DNA of 5,617 nt, taken from Anaerolineaceae bacterium. Its GTDB lineage: Bacteria > Chloroflexota > Anaerolineae > Anaerolineales > Anaerolineaceae. The notes beneath the pieces are model-generated. The model was not told where the DNA came from. It saw nothing but the letters and a program-made list of their open reading frames with translations, and did no database searches. The stretch lies in contig PMIV01000283.1 of NCBI GenBank assembly GCA_003158355.1, positions 5,662 to 11,278 on the forward strand. The letters are read 5' to 3'. This document shows positions 1 through 5,617 of this stretch, one piece after another. Within the stretch, counting starts at the first letter, position 1; every line of letters begins with the position of its first letter. The position numbers were made by a program, and so were the translations under genes.

Positions 1-16
1 TATCGAAGATTCGACT

Positions 17-20
17 GGAG
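17..20 (+). promoter_or_regulatory. Ribosome-binding site of valS
   Basis: GGAG lies 8 nt before the ATG at 29 and supports that start. Only 28 bases precede the gene here, so a promoter or a tRNA-sensing leader (T-box) further upstream cannot be assessed. Confidence 0.7.
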
Positions 21-28
21 AAAACACG

Positions 29-2728
29 ATGACTGAAGAAATTCTCTCGAAAACGTATGATTTTCACTCAGTAGAGCAGCGTCTCTATAAAATGTGGGAA
101 GAGAAAGGCTATTTCAAACCCGCCAATGATCCCTCGGCGCCTGGCTTTGACTCCACGAAAAAGCCGTTCGTCATTTCCATCCCTCCTCCCAACGTTACCG
201 GTGAATTGCATCTGGGCCATGCCATGTTTGTCTCTATGGAAGATCTGATGATCCGCTACAACCGCATGAAAGGCGTGCCCACCCTTTGGGTTCCCGGCGC
301 GGATCATGCCGGTATTGCCACGCAGATGCTGGTGGAAAAAGCCCTTGCTAAAGAAGGTATCAAAAGGGATGACATCGGCCGCGAGGAATTTTTGCGCCGC
401 ACCTGGGAATGGAAAGAAAAATACGGCGGCAAGATCTTCAACCAGATCCGCCGTTTGGGGGCCTCCTGTGACTGGGACCGCGCCCGCTTCACCCTTGATG
501 AAGGGCTCTCGGTCGCCGTTCGTGAGGCATTTGTGACCCTTTACGAAAAAGGACTTATTTACCGCGGCCCGCGCATGATCAACTGGTCTCCCAATCTGCG
601 AACCGCCGTTTCTGATCTCGAAGTGGAATATTCCGAAGAACCGGGTTTCCTCTATTATTTCAAATACATGCTCGCCGACGGTTCCGGCGAATATATCCCG
701 GTAGCCACCACCCGCCCCGAGACCATTTTGGGTGATACCGCTGTGGCCATCCATCCTGAAGATGAGCGTTACCAGAAGTATCTGGGCAAGGACGTGATCG
801 TACCCATCATCGGCCGCCGCATTCCGGTCATCGCGGATGAATATGTCGATCGTGAGTTTGGTACCGGTGCGGTCAAGATCACCCCGGCGCACGACCCCAA
901 CGATTATGCCATTGGTCAAGCACATGGGCTGGAATTCATCAACATTCTCGACAAACAGGCCCATATCAATGAGAACGGCGGCCAATATACTGGCATGGAC
1001 CGTTTCGAGTGCCGCAAGAAACTCTGGGAAGATATGCGCGCTCAAGACCTGGTTATCAAAGAGCAGCCTTACACGCTCAACGTGCCCCGCTCGCAGCGCG
1101 GCGGCGAGATTATCGAACCCATGATCTCCACCCAGTGGTTCGTCAAAATTCAGCCCCTGGCCGACAAGGCGCTGGAAGCCGTCCGCAGCGGAGAAACCCG
1201 CATTGTGCCGGAGCGCTTCACCAAAGTCTATTACAACTGGCTGGAGAACATCCGTGATTGGTGCATCAGCCGCCAGCTCTGGTGGGGGCACCGCATCCCC
1301 GTGTGGTACTGCGATGACTGCGGCAAAATGACCGTGGCGCGCCAGGACCCCACCGAGTGTGCCCACTGCCACAGCCACAAGATCCACCAGGATGAAGACG
1401 TGCTGGATACCTGGTTCTCCTCCGGATTGTGGCCGTTCTCCACGCTGGGCTGGCCCGAAAAGACCAAAGATCTCGAATATTTCTATCCCACCTCGGTGCT
1501 CGAGACCGGTGCGGATATCCTCTTCTTCTGGGTGGCTCGCATGATGATGTTCGGCATCGAATTCACCGGCAAACCGCCCTTCCATACCATTTACCTGCAC
1601 GGTCTTATCCTGGACGAAAAAGGCCAGAAGATGAGCAAGACCAAAGGCAACGTCATCGACCCGCTGGTGGTCATGGATGATCTGGGTACAGATGCGCTGC
1701 GCTTCACCCTGCTGGTGGGTTCCACCCCCGGCAAAGACAGCAACCTCAGTCTCAAAAAGGTGGAGGGCAACCGCAACTTTGCCAACAAGATCTGGAACGC
1801 CGGTCGCTTTGTTCTGGGTACGCTGGGTCAGATCCCCGCCAAGCCCGAAGCCGCTCCAAGCTGGACACTGGCAGATTCCTGGATCTGGGCGCGCCTGAAC
1901 AGCCTCATTGGCGAGACGGAACGCCTCTTTGCCGGCTATCAGTTCGGCGAAGCCGGCCGCCAGATCTACGAATTCTTCTGGGGTGAGTTTGCCGATTGGT
2001 ACCTCGAGATCGCCAAATCGCAGATCAACGAAGGCGGCGACCGCGCTTACTACACCGCCTCCACCCTGGTGCGCGTACTCGATGCCAGCTTACGTCTGCT
2101 GCATCCCTTTACACCTTTCGTCACCGAAGAACTGTGGCAGGCTTTGAAGAAAGCTGCACTGGCTGCCGGCCTGACTCCGTTCGATTCGCATAATGATTGG
2201 GAAGACGCTCTCATCATTGCTCATTGGCCCGAAGCCTGTGCTGCCGAAGGCTGGGAAGAAAAAGCAGTACAAGATTTTAGCCTGATCCAGGAAGTGGTGC
2301 GCTCCATCCGTAATCTACGTGCCGAAAAGGGTGTGCAGCCTGCCAAGAAGATCGGCGCTGTGATCGCAGCCGGTGACAAGACCGCGCTGCTCGAATCACA
2401 GAAAGCCACACTCTGCTCGCTGGCAAACCTTGAACCCGCCGCGCTGAAGATCGTGACACATCCAGACAAACAACCCGAGAATTCGGTCTCGCTGGTCGTC
2501 TCCGGGTTGGAAATCTTCCTGCCCCTGGCTGACCTGATCGACCCGGTACAGGAAAAAGCCCGCATGACCAAAGAATTGGCCGATACCGAAGGTCAGATCG
2601 AGCGTCTGGCCGCGCTCCTCTCCAGTGACTTTGGCAGCAAAGCCCCGCCCCAGGTGGTGGAGAAAGAACGCCAGCGTTTGACTCAATTCAAAGAAACCGC
2701 CGCCAAGCTCAAACAGCAGTTGAACTAG
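29..2728 (+). CDS. valS: Valyl-tRNA synthetase (valine--tRNA ligase), complete
   Basis: Class Ia aminoacyl-tRNA synthetase that charges tRNA-Val with valine in the cytoplasm and hydrolyses mischarged Thr-tRNA. The 899-residue length is normal for bacterial ValRS. Visible hallmarks in order: PPPNVTGELHLGH with the HIGH signature (HLGH) at residues 61-64; CP1 editing domain about 195-345 with TTRPET (227-232) and GTGAVKITPAHDPNDY (278-293); RDWCISRQLWWGHRIP (409-424); four cysteines C428, C431, C444, C447 in a CxxC...CxxC knuckle, as in the zinc-type ValRS of Thermus and unlike E. coli; the DTWFSS block; KMSKTKGN (534-541), with Thr where KMSKS has the last Ser; anticodon-binding domain from about 616 (DSWIW) to 770; C-terminal coiled-coil tRNA arm about 836-899 with KAPPQVVEKE (871-880). 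ATG at 29 is preceded by GGAG (17-20) at 8-nt spacing. It is followed closely by a terminator, so it ends its transcription unit. No frameshift or missing catalytic motif is seen. Confidence 0.98.
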   Translation: MTEEILSKTYDFHSVEQRLYKMWEEKGYFKPANDPSAPGFDSTKKPFVISIPPPNVTGELHLGHAMFVSMEDLMIRYNRMKGVPTLWVPGADHAGIATQMLVEKALAKEGIKRDDIGREEFLRRTWEWKEKYGGKIFNQIRRLGASCDWDRARFTLDEGLSVAVREAFVTLYEKGLIYRGPRMINWSPNLRTAVSDLEVEYSEEPGFLYYFKYMLADGSGEYIPVATTRPETILGDTAVAIHPEDERYQKYLGKDVIVPIIGRRIPVIADEYVDREFGTGAVKITPAHDPNDYAIGQAHGLEFINILDKQAHINENGGQYTGMDRFECRKKLWEDMRAQDLVIKEQPYTLNVPRSQRGGEIIEPMISTQWFVKIQPLADKALEAVRSGETRIVPERFTKVYYNWLENIRDWCISRQLWWGHRIPVWYCDDCGKMTVARQDPTECAHCHSHKIHQDEDVLDTWFSSGLWPFSTLGWPEKTKDLEYFYPTSVLETGADILFFWVARMMMFGIEFTGKPPFHTIYLHGLILDEKGQKMSKTKGNVIDPLVVMDDLGTDALRFTLLVGSTPGKDSNLSLKKVEGNRNFANKIWNAGRFVLGTLGQIPAKPEAAPSWTLADSWIWARLNSLIGETERLFAGYQFGEAGRQIYEFFWGEFADWYLEIAKSQINEGGDRAYYTASTLVRVLDASLRLLHPFTPFVTEELWQALKKAALAAGLTPFDSHNDWEDALIIAHWPEACAAEGWEEKAVQDFSLIQEVVRSIRNLRAEKGVQPAKKIGAVIAAGDKTALLESQKATLCSLANLEPAALKIVTHPDKQPENSVSLVVSGLEIFLPLADLIDPVQEKARMTKELADTEGQIERLAALLSSDFGSKAPPQVVEKERQRLTQFKETAAKLKQQLN

Positions 2729-2740
2729 TTGATTATTATA

Positions 2741-2780
2741 GAAACCGGGAGTTTTAAAAACTCCCGGTTTCTGCCTTTTA
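2741..2780 (+). terminator. Rho-independent terminator of valS
   Basis: Bases 2741-2771 form a near-perfect palindrome: 15 complementary bases on each side of one central base. The G+C-rich part is GAAACCGGGAG pairing with CTCCCGGTTTC around an A/T-rich loop. The hairpin starts 12 nt after the valS stop codon and is followed by the T-rich run TGCCTTTTATCTTTATT, so it fits rightward termination. Read leftward it is followed by TATAATAATC, which is a poorer U-tract, but it could act as a back-up for the converging transcript. Confidence 0.85.
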
Positions 2781-2793
2781 TCTTTATTCCTAT

Positions 2794-2828
2794 GAATTTC
2801 CCCGGCCTGAAAAAGGCCGGGGAAATTT
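2794..2828 (-). terminator. Hairpin terminator, probably of the sigma/anti-sigma unit
   Basis: A perfect 13-bp stem, AATTTCCCCGGCC (2795-2807) with its complement (2815-2827), closes a 7-nt loop. It lies 18 nt beyond the stop codon of the leftward membrane-protein gene, the usual place for its terminator. The leftward flank after the stem (CATAGGAATAAAG) is not a good U-tract, while the rightward flank (TTAATTTC) is somewhat better. The hairpin is therefore certain as a sequence feature, but its direction is an inference from position. It may act in both directions. Confidence 0.6.
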
Positions 2829-2845
2829 AATTTCATGGATGATGC

Positions 2846-4270
2846 TCATTTTCCTTTTACCAGCGTGTCAACCAGTTTCTGGACTTGATCGCGCGGTAAA
2901 CTGCTGAACAACAAGAAACTGTTGCCGTCAGGCGCCGTTAACATAGCCGCGGTGCCATTTGAGTGCGACGGGCTGTAGTTTAGCATCAGGCCAGAAGCGG
3001 CCTTGTAGCTGCCATCATAGAAGCTCGATTCGATGAAACCGCTATCCATTTTTCCAACTGCCTGCATTTCAAAGGTCTCACTGTCAGGCCCGGTATAGTT
3101 GATTTCAAACGTGTAATCTTGATCCTTGGGTTGGTTTGCAACTGCACCGATTTTCACAGTATATCCAGCCGGAAGAGGATCCAGCAAGTAGTAATCAAGG
3201 GTATGAGCCGCCAGTTGCTGTTCGGTAAGAGTCTCAAAGACCACGTTGTCTTCCGTGGATTGTTGTTCTCCATCAGCAATGGAGATGCCTTTAAGGTCGC
3301 TCAAATCCCAAACAACTGAACTCTCCACCGGTAAGGCTTCATTCACCAGCCATTGTATTTCGTCGATGACAACATCCTGGTCGCCTTTGCGTACTGTCGT
3401 CTGGCTCTCGATGAGCGCGTAGGTTTCTGAATTGAAGACCATGCTCATTGAACCGGTGAGCGTCTTATCATCCGATCCCTGCTGAGTCTGGAAATTATCG
3501 TCGATCAGCACATACACAGGTGTGCCATCTGTCCAGGTCTTTTGCGAGTCCACTCTCACCCGCGGATTATTGCGGAAATCATCGAAAAGTGTTTTAGTGA
3601 GTGAGGTTGGATCTGCAGGTCCTGCCTGGGCGGTCGCGGTTGAATCCGTTGATCTCGCTTTGATACCATCATCCGGGCCAGCCTTGACGCGCTCGACCTG
3701 CAAAGGTTCATTGGCACCGTTGCCGGCAGATTGCAAACCTGAATAGTTGTATGTCCCATCGAAGGCTGCAACCTGTAAAATCTTGCCGGCGCTGTCCTGG
3801 CTGACGGAACGAAATTTACCGTCTGTCAAATCGTAATAATCATCATCGATAGTCGTCGTACCGGAATGGTCGCCGGTAAGCATTGTATGATTCTGGTAAA
3901 TCTTGATCTGTGTATGCCAGATGCCATGAGTGGGTAAAGTTTGGGCGTCAGTTGCTCTGGCAATGATTTTTTGTGCCGAGACAGAAGTAACGTTGCCCGC
4001 AACGAACACGGTAACGATTGCGATTACGGCTACTACTGCGAGGGCTGAAAGCTTAGTTTTAAGTTTCATTGTATTCAATATCCTTTCGAAGAAGTTTTTG
4101 TTACACCCTGTATGACGCACTTCTTCGTTTTGGGATACGGCCATCACATGTACCTGAGATAGAAAATGTGTCCGCCCTTGAGCTTGAGCCTGTGGTTCCC
4201 TATCGGGAACATCGGCCAGTTTACCCAACAACTTTTCGATATCAGCAAAATCGCTCTTATTCGTTTTCAT
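2846..4270 (-). CDS. Putative membrane anti-sigma factor with LolA/RseB-like extracytoplasmic domain
   Basis: A 474-residue single-pass membrane protein, read as the anti-sigma partner of the ECF sigma gene it overlaps. Residues 1-67 are hydrophilic and should be cytoplasmic; they include REPQAQAQGRTHFLSQ (24-39), a pattern I associate with sigma-linked Chloroflexota proteins. A basic stretch (KLKTK, 69-73) leads into one hydrophobic helix (about 74-92), then a VSAQ that could be a signal-peptidase site. Residues 100-474 would lie outside the membrane. They contain YYDLTDGKFRSV (145-156), a FDGTYNY block (170-176), alternating beta-strand patterns up to about 325, and a C-terminal unit (366-474) from LPAGYTV to a 'DGNSFLLFSSLPRDQV' end, recalling RseB/LolA or DUF4367-type folds. 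C56 is the only cysteine, so there is no HxxxCxxC zinc anti-sigma motif. The ATG at 4270 lies inside the sigma gene (14-nt overlap). A longer frame opens at 4375 but would overlap sigma by 119 nt and is unlikely. Gene certain; function inferred. Confidence 0.75.
   Translation of the reverse strand: MKTNKSDFADIEKLLGKLADVPDREPQAQAQGRTHFLSQVHVMAVSQNEEVRHTGCNKNFFERILNTMKLKTKLSALAVVAVIAIVTVFVAGNVTSVSAQKIIARATDAQTLPTHGIWHTQIKIYQNHTMLTGDHSGTTTIDDDYYDLTDGKFRSVSQDSAGKILQVAAFDGTYNYSGLQSAGNGANEPLQVERVKAGPDDGIKARSTDSTATAQAGPADPTSLTKTLFDDFRNNPRVRVDSQKTWTDGTPVYVLIDDNFQTQQGSDDKTLTGSMSMVFNSETYALIESQTTVRKGDQDVVIDEIQWLVNEALPVESSVVWDLSDLKGISIADGEQQSTEDNVVFETLTEQQLAAHTLDYYLLDPLPAGYTVKIGAVANQPKDQDYTFEINYTGPDSETFEMQAVGKMDSGFIESSFYDGSYKAASGLMLNYSPSHSNGTAAMLTAPDGNSFLLFSSLPRDQVQKLVDTLVKGK
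4081..4086 (-). promoter_or_regulatory. Internal ribosome-binding site before Met68 of the anti-sigma gene
   Basis: The minus strand reads AAAGGA (4086-4081) 11 nt before an in-frame ATG at 4069 (Met68). This is a better Shine-Dalgarno match than the sequence before the first ATG at 4270 (AGAGAAGCTAACG). Translation from here would give a 407-residue protein beginning MKLKTKLSALAVV, which has the shape of a Sec signal peptide. The overlap with the sigma gene and the family-like N-terminal segment favour the upstream start for at least part of the product. Confidence 0.4.
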
Positions 4271-4814
4271 CGTTAGCTTCTCTTTCTCGCGGCAGCAATA
4301 TTCGCCGCAATGCATTGATAGCGCGGAACTGTAAAGACTTGATCGTCCCAACAGTTCTACCCAGTACCTGTGCAACCAATTCGTTTTCCAAGCCTTCCAG
4401 GTATTTCAAAACAATTACCTGGCGTTGTTCAAGGGTCAGCAGTGCCAAAGCCGACCGTACCTGTTCTTTCGTGATCCGATCGACCACCGTCATAATGACT
4501 TCCGTTTCTGCGCAGGGCAGTTCCTCGACCAAAGCCAGCGGCGGAGGTGGCTGGCGCCGGTAATTATCTGTAATCTGATTGTGGGCAATCCGATACAGGT
4601 AGGCCTGGAGATGATTTTTTGGGCCGCTTCCATTACGCAAAGCCTGTAAATAGCGTGTGAAGGTATCAGCAGTACAATCCTCAGCTAGTCTAGTGTCTCC
4701 CAATAAGTGCAGCGCATAACGATAAATGCCCGGGCTATAACGGTCGTAGATTTCAGCCAACGCGATCTGGTCGAAACGACGAGCGCGTTCAATAAGTTCG
4801 TTCTCGGATATCAT
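4257..4814 (-). CDS. ECF-type RNA polymerase sigma factor (sigma-70 family, group 4)
   Basis: A 185-residue alternative sigma factor that directs RNA polymerase to its own set of promoters in response to an envelope signal. The two-domain ECF layout is clear. Region 2 is at about 10-87: DRYSPGIYRYALHLLGD, then LAEDCTADTFTRYL, the usual region 2.1-2.2 core-binding pattern, and AYLYRIAHNQITDNYRR (71-87), the region 2.3-2.4 promoter-melting and -10 recognition helix. A proline-rich linker (QPPPPLAL) follows. Region 4 is at about 121-173: LLTLEQRQVIVLKYLEGL, then a helix-turn-helix ending in GTIKSLQFRAINALRR for -35 recognition. No sigma-3 domain and no extra C-terminal domain are present. The ATG at 4814 has AGAGAG 8 nt upstream, a modest site. 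The end overlaps the next gene by 14 nt, indicating translational coupling with its likely anti-sigma factor. The specific ECF subgroup cannot be decided by eye. Confidence 0.95.
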   Translation of the reverse strand: MISENELIERARRFDQIALAEIYDRYSPGIYRYALHLLGDTRLAEDCTADTFTRYLQALRNGSGPKNHLQAYLYRIAHNQITDNYRRQPPPPLALVEELPCAETEVIMTVVDRITKEQVRSALALLTLEQRQVIVLKYLEGLENELVAQVLGRTVGTIKSLQFRAINALRRILLPREREANDENE

Positions 4815-4873
4815 GTATATTTCTCTCTACTTATCTAGGACGCCAAATTGCTCCACCAGATACGGCTAAAAAT

Positions 4874-4900
4874 GACGGATTCGTAAAGAATGTTTCATTC
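4874..4900 (-). promoter_or_regulatory. Candidate autoregulatory promoter/operator of the sigma gene
   Basis: On the minus strand TGAAAC (4897-4892) is followed after 14 nt by CGTC (4877-4874), 59 nt before the sigma start codon. These words resemble the TGAAAC / CGTC elements of Bacillus ECF promoters, but the usual spacing there is about 16 nt, so the match is imperfect. The TGAAAC sits in a small palindrome GAATG-TTT-CATTC (4888-4900), and a further ATTC (4879-4882) can pair with GAAT (4888-4891). It could be an ECF promoter, a repressor site or chance. No convincing housekeeping -35/-10 pair was found in this gap. Confidence 0.25.
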
Positions 4901-4914
4901 CCCCTTAATTGTAA

Positions 4915-4956
4915 ACCGGGAGCGTTGAAAAAAAAGGCTCCCGGTCTTTGTTTTTT
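4915..4956. terminator. Hairpin terminator between the CoA-binding and sigma genes
   Basis: A 9-bp perfect stem, ACCGGGAGC (4915-4923) with GCTCCCGGT (4937-4945), has a 13-nt A-rich loop. It lies 14 nt past the stop codon of the leftward CoA-binding gene and is the natural terminator for it. Leftward the stem is followed by TTACAATTAAGG (a weak U-tract); rightward it is followed by CTTTGTTTTTT, a strong one. So it may work in both directions or be better against rightward transcription. Its left arm shares the ten bases AAACCGGGAG with the valS terminator. Confidence 0.65.
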
Positions 4957-4959
4957 ACC

Positions 4960-5415
4960 TTATTTCGGCATCTTCCCAAAAACCGTCCTGACCACCCGAT
5001 GCCACTTATGGATCGATTCCACTGGTTTCAGGAACATCATCACGCATTCCCCGCTGACCAGGTTGATCCCCAGCGTCTGGGCTTTTTCTTCCGCTTCCGG
5101 CGAATCCGCTCCCTGCTGTAGCCAGGCGCTTTTGATGTCCAGTTTCGCCATATCGTCCAGAACCGCCAGCGTGGCCGGTGCGGGAATACACATCAACACT
5201 CCTTCCGGTTTTTCAGGCAGGGCACCCAGCCCGGCATAACAACGGTCCCCTTCAGCCATATCCATCCCGGGGTTGACTGCATAGACCTTGTAGCCGGCCT
5301 TCTTTAGTTCGCGATAAAGATAATTGCCAAATTTCTCTGTGCTGTGCGAAACGCCGACCACCGCAATAGACTTATTGGCAAAAAATGCCTCAATAGCTTG
5401 CCGGGTATTCTTCAT
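4960..5415 (-). CDS. CoA-binding domain protein (YccU-type, CoA_binding_2)
   Basis: A 151-residue stand-alone Rossmann-fold protein of the kind related to the CoA-binding domain of succinyl-CoA synthetase alpha subunits; the family is thought to bind coenzyme A or an acyl-CoA, and its cellular role is not settled. Visible features: SIAVVGVS (16-23), the glycine-turn nucleotide-binding strand; FGNYLYRELKKAGYKVYAVN (29-48) ending in the family's VNP motif with G50; the CIPAPATLAVLDDMAKLDIK segment (76-95); AWLQQGA (97-103), matching the conserved WLQ.G; and SGEC (121-124), the usual conserved cysteine near the end. The tail HKWHRVVRTVFGKMPK is longer and more basic than I expect for the shortest members. 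The start at 5415 is supported by a strong AGGAG 6 nt upstream (5426-5422). It is monocistronic: a terminator lies on each side. The protein is probably soluble, with no signal peptide or membrane helix. Confidence 0.92.
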   Translation of the reverse strand: MKNTRQAIEAFFANKSIAVVGVSHSTEKFGNYLYRELKKAGYKVYAVNPGMDMAEGDRCYAGLGALPEKPEGVLMCIPAPATLAVLDDMAKLDIKSAWLQQGADSPEAEEKAQTLGINLVSGECVMMFLKPVESIHKWHRVVRTVFGKMPK

Positions 5416-5421
5416 GACCCA

Positions 5422-5426
5422 CTCCT
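5422..5426 (-). promoter_or_regulatory. Ribosome-binding site of the CoA-binding gene
   Basis: The minus strand reads CAGGAGTGGGTC directly before the ATG at 5415. AGGAG is a near-complete Shine-Dalgarno sequence at 6-nt spacing and fixes this start. Confidence 0.8.
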
Positions 5427-5475
5427 GAATTTTATTTTAACCATTGGAACGATTTGCTGAAAAGCCGTTGGCATT

Positions 5476-5503
5476 ACTATATCACGGCTAACAAAAAAAG
5501 CAA
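5476..5503 (-). promoter_or_regulatory. Candidate sigma-70 promoter of the CoA-binding gene
   Basis: On the minus strand TTGCTT (5503-5498) and TATAGT (5481-5476) are separated by 16 nt. The -10 matches five of six consensus bases, the -35 only three. The -35 lies inside the 3' arm and U-tract of the preceding terminator, a compact but not impossible arrangement. The -10 is bracketed by the inverted repeat AGCCGT (5463-5468) / ACGGCT (5484-5489), which could be an operator or, read leftward with the TTTT after it, a weak second terminator. Confidence 0.35.
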
Positions 5504-5530
5504 CCACTTTCGATTAAGAAAATGATTGCT
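5493..5530 (-). terminator. Rho-independent terminator of the upstream leftward gene
   Basis: On the minus strand AGCAATCATTTTC (5530-5518) pairs over 13 positions, two of them G-T wobbles, with GAAAGTGGTTGCT (5511-5499). The loop is 6 nt, and the 3' arm runs straight into a run of seven T (5499-5493). It lies 22 nt past the stop codon of the partial gene at the window edge. This is the clearest leftward terminator in the window. Confidence 0.85.
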
Positions 5531-5552
5531 CTTTGATTTACTTACGGTGAAT

Positions 5553-5617
5553 CTACACTGATTTTTTCGGGGTGATCTTCACCACCAGCACCAACAAAAA
5601 GAATATTGCTACGGCTG
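5553..5617 (-). CDS. C-terminal end of a probable membrane protein (partial)
   Basis: The last 20 codons of a leftward reading frame enter from the right edge: AVAIFFLLVLVVKITPKKSV, then TAG (5555-5553). The hydrophobic run followed by a short lysine-containing tail looks like the last transmembrane helix and cytoplasmic end of an integral membrane protein, for example a transporter. A strong terminator follows 22 nt later, which supports this being a real gene end. The family cannot be told from 20 residues. Confidence 0.6.
   Translation of the reverse strand, partial: AVAIFFLLVLVVKITPKKSV

Noticed and set aside
3..14. Inverted repeat TCGAA-GA-TTCGA before valS
   Set aside because: Arms of five bases with a two-base loop are too small to form a stable hairpin, and too little upstream sequence is visible to call a leader.
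68..1600. Long antisense open frame (510 codons) under valS
   Set aside because: It lies wholly opposite valS, which has every family motif. Its translation shows no recognisable domain and is explained by codon bias in the real gene.
1628..1651. Thr in place of the last Ser of the KMSKS signature in ValRS (KMSKT)
   Set aside because: This position varies in class I synthetases and the rest of the motif is intact, so it does not suggest loss of function.
2396..2836. Leftward open frame across the valS 3' end and both hairpins
   Set aside because: It is antisense to the valS coiled-coil region, runs through the terminators, and has no recognisable protein features.
2729..2845. Possible small gene or RNA in the convergent gap
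   Set aside because: The two hairpins account for the region and no start codon with a ribosome-binding site precedes a sensible frame.
4271..4375. Upstream extension of the anti-sigma frame to an ATG at 4375
   Set aside because: It would overlap the sigma gene by 119 nt and add a residue stretch that is just the sigma C-terminus in another frame; the ATG at 4270 gives a normal short coupling overlap.
4069..4563. Rightward open frame of 164 codons opposite the sigma/anti-sigma junction
   Set aside because: It is the shadow of two well-supported leftward genes; the translation is low-complexity, rich in Ser and Arg, and has no domain.

Overview
The window looks like ordinary bacterial chromosome, about half G+C, with compact, hairpin-terminated transcription units. 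The style of the ECF sigma factor, and the way its partner starts with a '..PQAQAQGRTHFL..' segment before a single membrane helix, remind me of Chloroflexota (Anaerolineae-like) genomes. That placement is an inference from protein style, not from a marker gene.

Layout, left to right. (1) A complete valyl-tRNA synthetase gene (valS, + strand, 29-2728) with all catalytic, editing and tRNA-arm hallmarks. (2) A 117-bp convergent intergenic region (2729-2845) with two strong hairpins, one for each converging transcript. (3) A leftward two-gene unit: an ECF sigma factor (4814-4257), then a 14-nt-overlapping gene (4270-2846) for a single-pass membrane protein. I read the latter as its anti-sigma factor, with a large extracytoplasmic part that looks LolA/RseB-like. 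(4) A 145-bp gap (4815-4959) with a hairpin and the likely control region of the sigma gene. (5) A leftward gene for a small stand-alone CoA-binding (YccU-type Rossmann) protein (5415-4960). (6) A 137-bp gap (5416-5552) with a strong leftward terminator and a weak candidate promoter. (7) The last 20 codons of a leftward gene whose end looks like a final membrane helix plus a short basic tail.

How the genes may work together: only the sigma factor and its membrane partner are clearly a functional unit, a cell-envelope signalling pair expected to be translationally coupled. valS and the CoA-binding gene are separately terminated and appear unrelated to it. The most interesting point is that the membrane partner seems to join, in one polypeptide, the roles that RseA (membrane anti-sigma) and RseB (lipid/lipoprotein-sensing LolA-like regulator) play separately in Escherichia coli. 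It also has a well-placed internal start with a better ribosome-binding site than the first start.
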